Shown here in pieces: positions 61,021 to 64,000 of a DNA stretch of 64,000 bases. Positions within the stretch are counted from its first letter, which is position 1; each line of letters starts with the position of its first letter. The stretch is from Syncephalis plumigaleata (taxonomy: Eukaryota; Zoopagomycota; Zoopagomycetes; Zoopagales; Piptocephalidaceae): assembly GCA_025201365.1 (NCBI GenBank), contig JAIXMF010000007.1:620001-684000 (forward strand). Direction: 5' to 3'. A model generated the notes under the pieces. That model was not told where the DNA came from. It made no database searches and was given only the letters and a program-made list of their open reading frames with translations. Made by a program: the position numbers and the translations under genes.

Positions 61021-62459
61021 ATGAACACGCGTTTACCCTGTCCAATTCACGGATTCCATACAGTACTATGCGATGCCGACGGTCAACGTCGAGTAGTTAG
61101 CTCTCCACCTAGAACGGTGCCTTATCCGGTACTCATTCCGGACGCATCACCACGACGTTCTCTAGCTTACACCGGTGATGAACGTGCCATGTCCTCTTCG
61201 TATTCTCCTTCACGCGCAAAATACAAAGGCTTATGGCCAGCGGATAATGGTGCATTAAGCCTACTGTCCATGTCACAACGAACCATGAATAATGAGGAGC
61301 GTGTTCGCAACGCGATACAATATGCCATCGATAATGGTCATTCTACCGTGGATTTAAGGTAAATTCAATAGTTGGTGTCTCTTTCTTGTACATCTATCAT
61401 GCCGAGTATTCATTCTAGTTATTGTTCCATAATGAAATAGTGGCTCTTTCTCGTTACAGGATAGTAATCCCATTCGTGTATTGCCATCAGAAATAGGAGA
61501 ACTACGTCATTTAACAGTGTTACCGCCGTTGGACCATGACATGGGCCAGCAAACGCCCACTGGCTTGCAACTCTTCCTAGGATTCAACCTACTGAAAGAT
61601 CTACCCATTGAACTGTACGATCTACAAAATCTAACTGTACTTGGATTACGTATGTATAACGTATACAAATGTTATAAGTCATCATATTTATTGTTATCAT
61701 CGTCATATTTAGAAAATAATCAACTAAGCGAGATATCATTTCGTATTGGTCAATTGACTCGATTGGAACGTTTGAACTTGGGTGGCAATCAACTTGTAAG
61801 TAGTGCTGTTCATTGGTTGCATTATATACTCATACGATAGTAAATAGGAAACATTGCCGGGCGAATTGCTTATGCTGCCAAATCTACAAAGCCTTACGGT
61901 ACTTCCCAATCCGCTACCATCTTACAAAACAGTTCATCAACGACAGAAGATATTAACATCATCGCAAATACCATGGGCAACGTTGTGTCCCTCGTGGATT
62001 ACTCGGCTTAACGTCGATTCAATATGTTTACGCTGGGAGCAATTGCCAACACTGGTGGAATTGAGTGCACGACAAGCACTTTTATATCCTCACGACTTGA
62101 ATGCCGTACGACACTGTATGCCTGATCGATTACGCGACATGTTAGACGAGGCCATGCATCGTCGTTGTATTGCTTGTGGTTCATTCTTCCTAAGGGCAGG
62201 CGTGAAAATAATCTTATGGCTAAATCATCTCGGTCTACAGGAGATGCCGTTTTTATTTAGATTCTGTTCGATTGCCTGTCTGAACGAGCCGGGCAATCTA
62301 CGAACTCGTTTAGAACGCGATTTCACGCGTAGATCATCGGTAACAGAAATGTTCTACTTGGACATTGAATCAACGCAGCAGCATAATGCCAATGCTAATG
62401 CTAATGCTAATGCTAATGATGATGACGATGACGATGACGATGATGCTATGGTGCTCTAG
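61021..62459 (+). CDS. Leucine-rich-repeat protein with a C-terminal Cys module
   Basis: The start MNTRLPCPIHGFHTVLCDAD is chosen over an upstream non-ATG reading. After a Ser/Pro-rich part, LRRs begin: STVDLSGSFSLQDSNPIRVL (joined across an intron ending at about 61438), PSEIGELRHLTVL, NLLKDLPIELYDLQNLTVLG, NNQLSEISFRIGQLTRLERL and ETLPGELLMLPNLQSLTVLP. Then VELSARQALLYPHDLNAVRH and a Cys module CIACGSFF...CSIACL that could bind zinc. It ends in Asn/Ala and Asp runs. The order LRR, helical part, CxxC matches uncharacterised fungal LRR proteins. Four exons. Confidence 0.75.
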
Positions 62460-62746
62460 TATTTGTATCCCTAATTGTACAGGCTGTTCGATAATAAGCC
62501 TAGCTTAATTTAAAGCAAGGCAATGCTTAAAGTATCGATTTGCAATTAATCAATCAATCAATCAGTAATAATAATAATAAAATCGAATAACTACTATATT
62601 ACTGTAGATGAAAATGTGGAATAACGGTAATGGCAGTCAAGAAACACCTCACGCGTCGTCTTTCCCTTTCCTCTTACCTGCCCTTCCGTTCTTTCTACTA
62701 TCTCACCGGTAACTACTTTTGTCATTGCAACGCTCGTAGTGAGACT
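62460..62746. other. Spacer between LRR and Mim2-like genes
   Basis: AT-rich with an AATC repeat near 62547-62562. An in-frame ATG at 62630 would extend the next protein by 39 mostly basic and aromatic residues; I treat this as leader. Confidence 0.4.
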
Positions 62747-63160
62747 ATGTCGGCGGAAGACACCACTGAATCAGACGAAATACGATCTATCCCAGATGAT
62801 AATGAACTCTCTGATACCACTTGGTCGTATACTGACGACGACGATGACGACAGTATTCGAATAGACGATAGCGACAGCGACGACGACAAATCAGATTGGG
62901 AAGCAGAGTGGGAGGAGAATCTACGCGAGTTAAAGTACTTGTTTACAGGGATTGCCATACCATTTGTAGGTCGGTGGTTTGGACGTCGCTTTGCATTCTG
63001 GAGTAAGTTACGTAGTATGAATATTATACACTATAACTCAATGTTATAACGCGTAATTTTATCTTATTTCATAATACGCATAGTATGGACCAACTATTGG
63101 GAGGCATGGCTAGGTGTTGGTCGACGCTGGTTACTGGCAGCCACGAGTGCATCAGTTTAA
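62747..63160 (+). CDS. Mim2-like mitochondrial outer-membrane protein
   Basis: Two exons, about 118 residues. The start MSAEDTTESDEIRSIPDDNE is chosen because Mim2 proteins open with an acidic tail. A poly-Asp stretch leads to WEAEWEENLRELKYLFTGIA, then IPFVGRWFGRRFAFW and, across a 60-nt intron, IWTNYWEAWLGVGRRW. The pattern W-E--L--L-LL...P-GR-GRRFA-W is that of fungal Mim2, which with Mim1 inserts helical proteins into the mitochondrial outer membrane. It lacks a cleavable signal, as expected. The stop at 63158 lies 31 bp from the stop of the convergent VPS52 gene. Confidence 0.6.
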
Positions 63161-63191
63161 TGATTACTTTATTATTTATTACGCAAAATGA

Positions 63192-64000
63192 CTATTGGAA
63201 TGTCAATCGTTTAATATCTACCATCAGTGTTTGTACACCTAATGGTGTCCAGTCAAGTGAATGGATATCGAGTACTTGCTCTAATAGCAAGTAGAAATGA
63301 GTGTAATAGGCCATGAGACGTGATAGAATCGCTTGCATCAATTCCACCTGAGACTGATGACTACTGATGCGTAATTGCACTTGTCGATTAAGCTCGTCGA
63401 CCTCGTTCATCCATCGTTCGTTAAAATCTTGCGAGATACGCGCCAATTGATCTACTCGAGAAATATTAATAATCAAGAAACAAAACACATCAAGATATTA
63501 TTTATAAAGATATATATGAATAAATATATGTATATGTATTATCCATAAAATAGCACTGTCACTCTACCTTGATCACAATTAGGAAGTGTGGGCGCGGTGG
63601 CTTCAGCGGCACGAGCTAAATGTGTAAGCTCAGGGAAATGCTCATCGAGTACTTGCTCTACAAACTTGGTAATATGCGTTTCATACGATTGCTGATAGTG
63701 TAGCAGGACTGGTTCCTCATCACCAATTTGCGACTAGATACATTTCAATCGAGTATAAGAATGGAACTGATAAGCAAACAAGCGCAACTATTGATAAGAT
63801 ACTTGCCAGTTTAGAAAGAATCGATGCAATGTTATTAATGAAGAATGCATGTTGATCAAGCATATTGGAGAATGACGCGGCCATTTTATCAGCTAGCGCA
63901 TTAAACTCTGCTCTTAGCTTTAGTAAACTAGACGTGCAATAGGTAAGTAGGTTGAATGATTTCTGACAATAATAGTATGATGATGATAATGTTTACTACC
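63192..64000 (-). CDS. VPS52: VPS52 subunit of the GARP/EARP tethering complex, C-terminal part
   Basis: Partial: the gene continues beyond the window. Vps52 joins Vps51, 53 and 54 to tether endosome-derived vesicles at the Golgi. Visible exons read SSLLKLRAEFNALADKMAAS, MLDQHAFFINNIASILSKL, LLHYQQSYETHITKFVEQVL, DEHFPELTHLARAAEA, DQLARISQDFNERWMNEVDE and LMAYYTHFYLLLEQVLD. It ends PLGVQTLMVDIKRLTFQ. The FFINN block, the Y-HI-KFVE helix and the VGIQTLMVEIKKY-type ending are typical of fungal Vps52. Introns of 60-80 nt have normal GT-AG ends. Confidence 0.82.

Overview
The window is nuclear DNA of a fungus. Nearly every recognisable gene is a fungal housekeeping gene cut by short introns (mostly 40-90 nt, GT-AG, branch sites close to TACTAAC). 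Fungal markers include a DUF2408 protein, a Sec2-type Rab exchange factor, a Mim2-like mitochondrial protein, a peroxisomal acyl-CoA oxidase ending in SKL and an RNA-dependent RNA polymerase. High intron density together with an RdRP and Ars2 suggests an early-diverging filamentous lineage (Zoopagomycota or Mucoromycota type). That placement is inference.

Layout. 1-5 kb, minus strand: part of a secreted protein, a Dpb3/CHRAC1-type histone-fold protein and a PP2C phosphatase. 5.9-6.6 kb: a transposable element. 6.8-18 kb, plus: an ASCC3/Slh1 helicase, a second copy of the element, and acyl-CoA oxidase. 18.4-23 kb: a secreted coiled-coil protein, then repeat-rich DNA with a third, longer element copy. 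23-35 kb: an MFS transporter (+), a DUF2408 protein (-), ARS2 (+), a CSN12/PCID2 PCI protein (-) and V-ATPase subunit B (-). 35.6-51 kb: RNR1, SEC2, an RdRP and an SRR1-domain protein (all +), then COX8 (-). 51-54.8 kb: cytosolic aspartyl-tRNA synthetase and a small secreted protein (both -). 54.8-58.8 kb: gene-poor, with one U2AF-homology-motif exon and an old element fragment. 58.8-64 kb: a low-complexity protein, a probably mitochondrial conserved protein, a leucine-rich-repeat protein, a Mim2-like protein, and the C-terminus of VPS52 on the minus strand.

The genes do not form an operon or obvious pathway cluster. Several act in RNA quality control and silencing (ASCC3, ARS2, RdRP, PCID2-like), others in membrane traffic (SEC2, VPS52, V-ATPase) and mitochondria (COX8, Mim2-like, the 60-kb gene).

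The most interesting material is a family of TA-flanked inverted-repeat elements (three with both ends, plus one fragment). They carry the C-terminal part of what looks like a Fanzor/TnpB-type RuvC nuclease, followed in two copies by a conserved stem-loop near the element end. Also notable are three GC-AG introns in two adjacent genes, a 9-nt micro-exon in ARS2, and a set of single-base losses that break the reading frames of four otherwise well-conserved genes. Those losses look like shortened base runs, most likely sequence errors.
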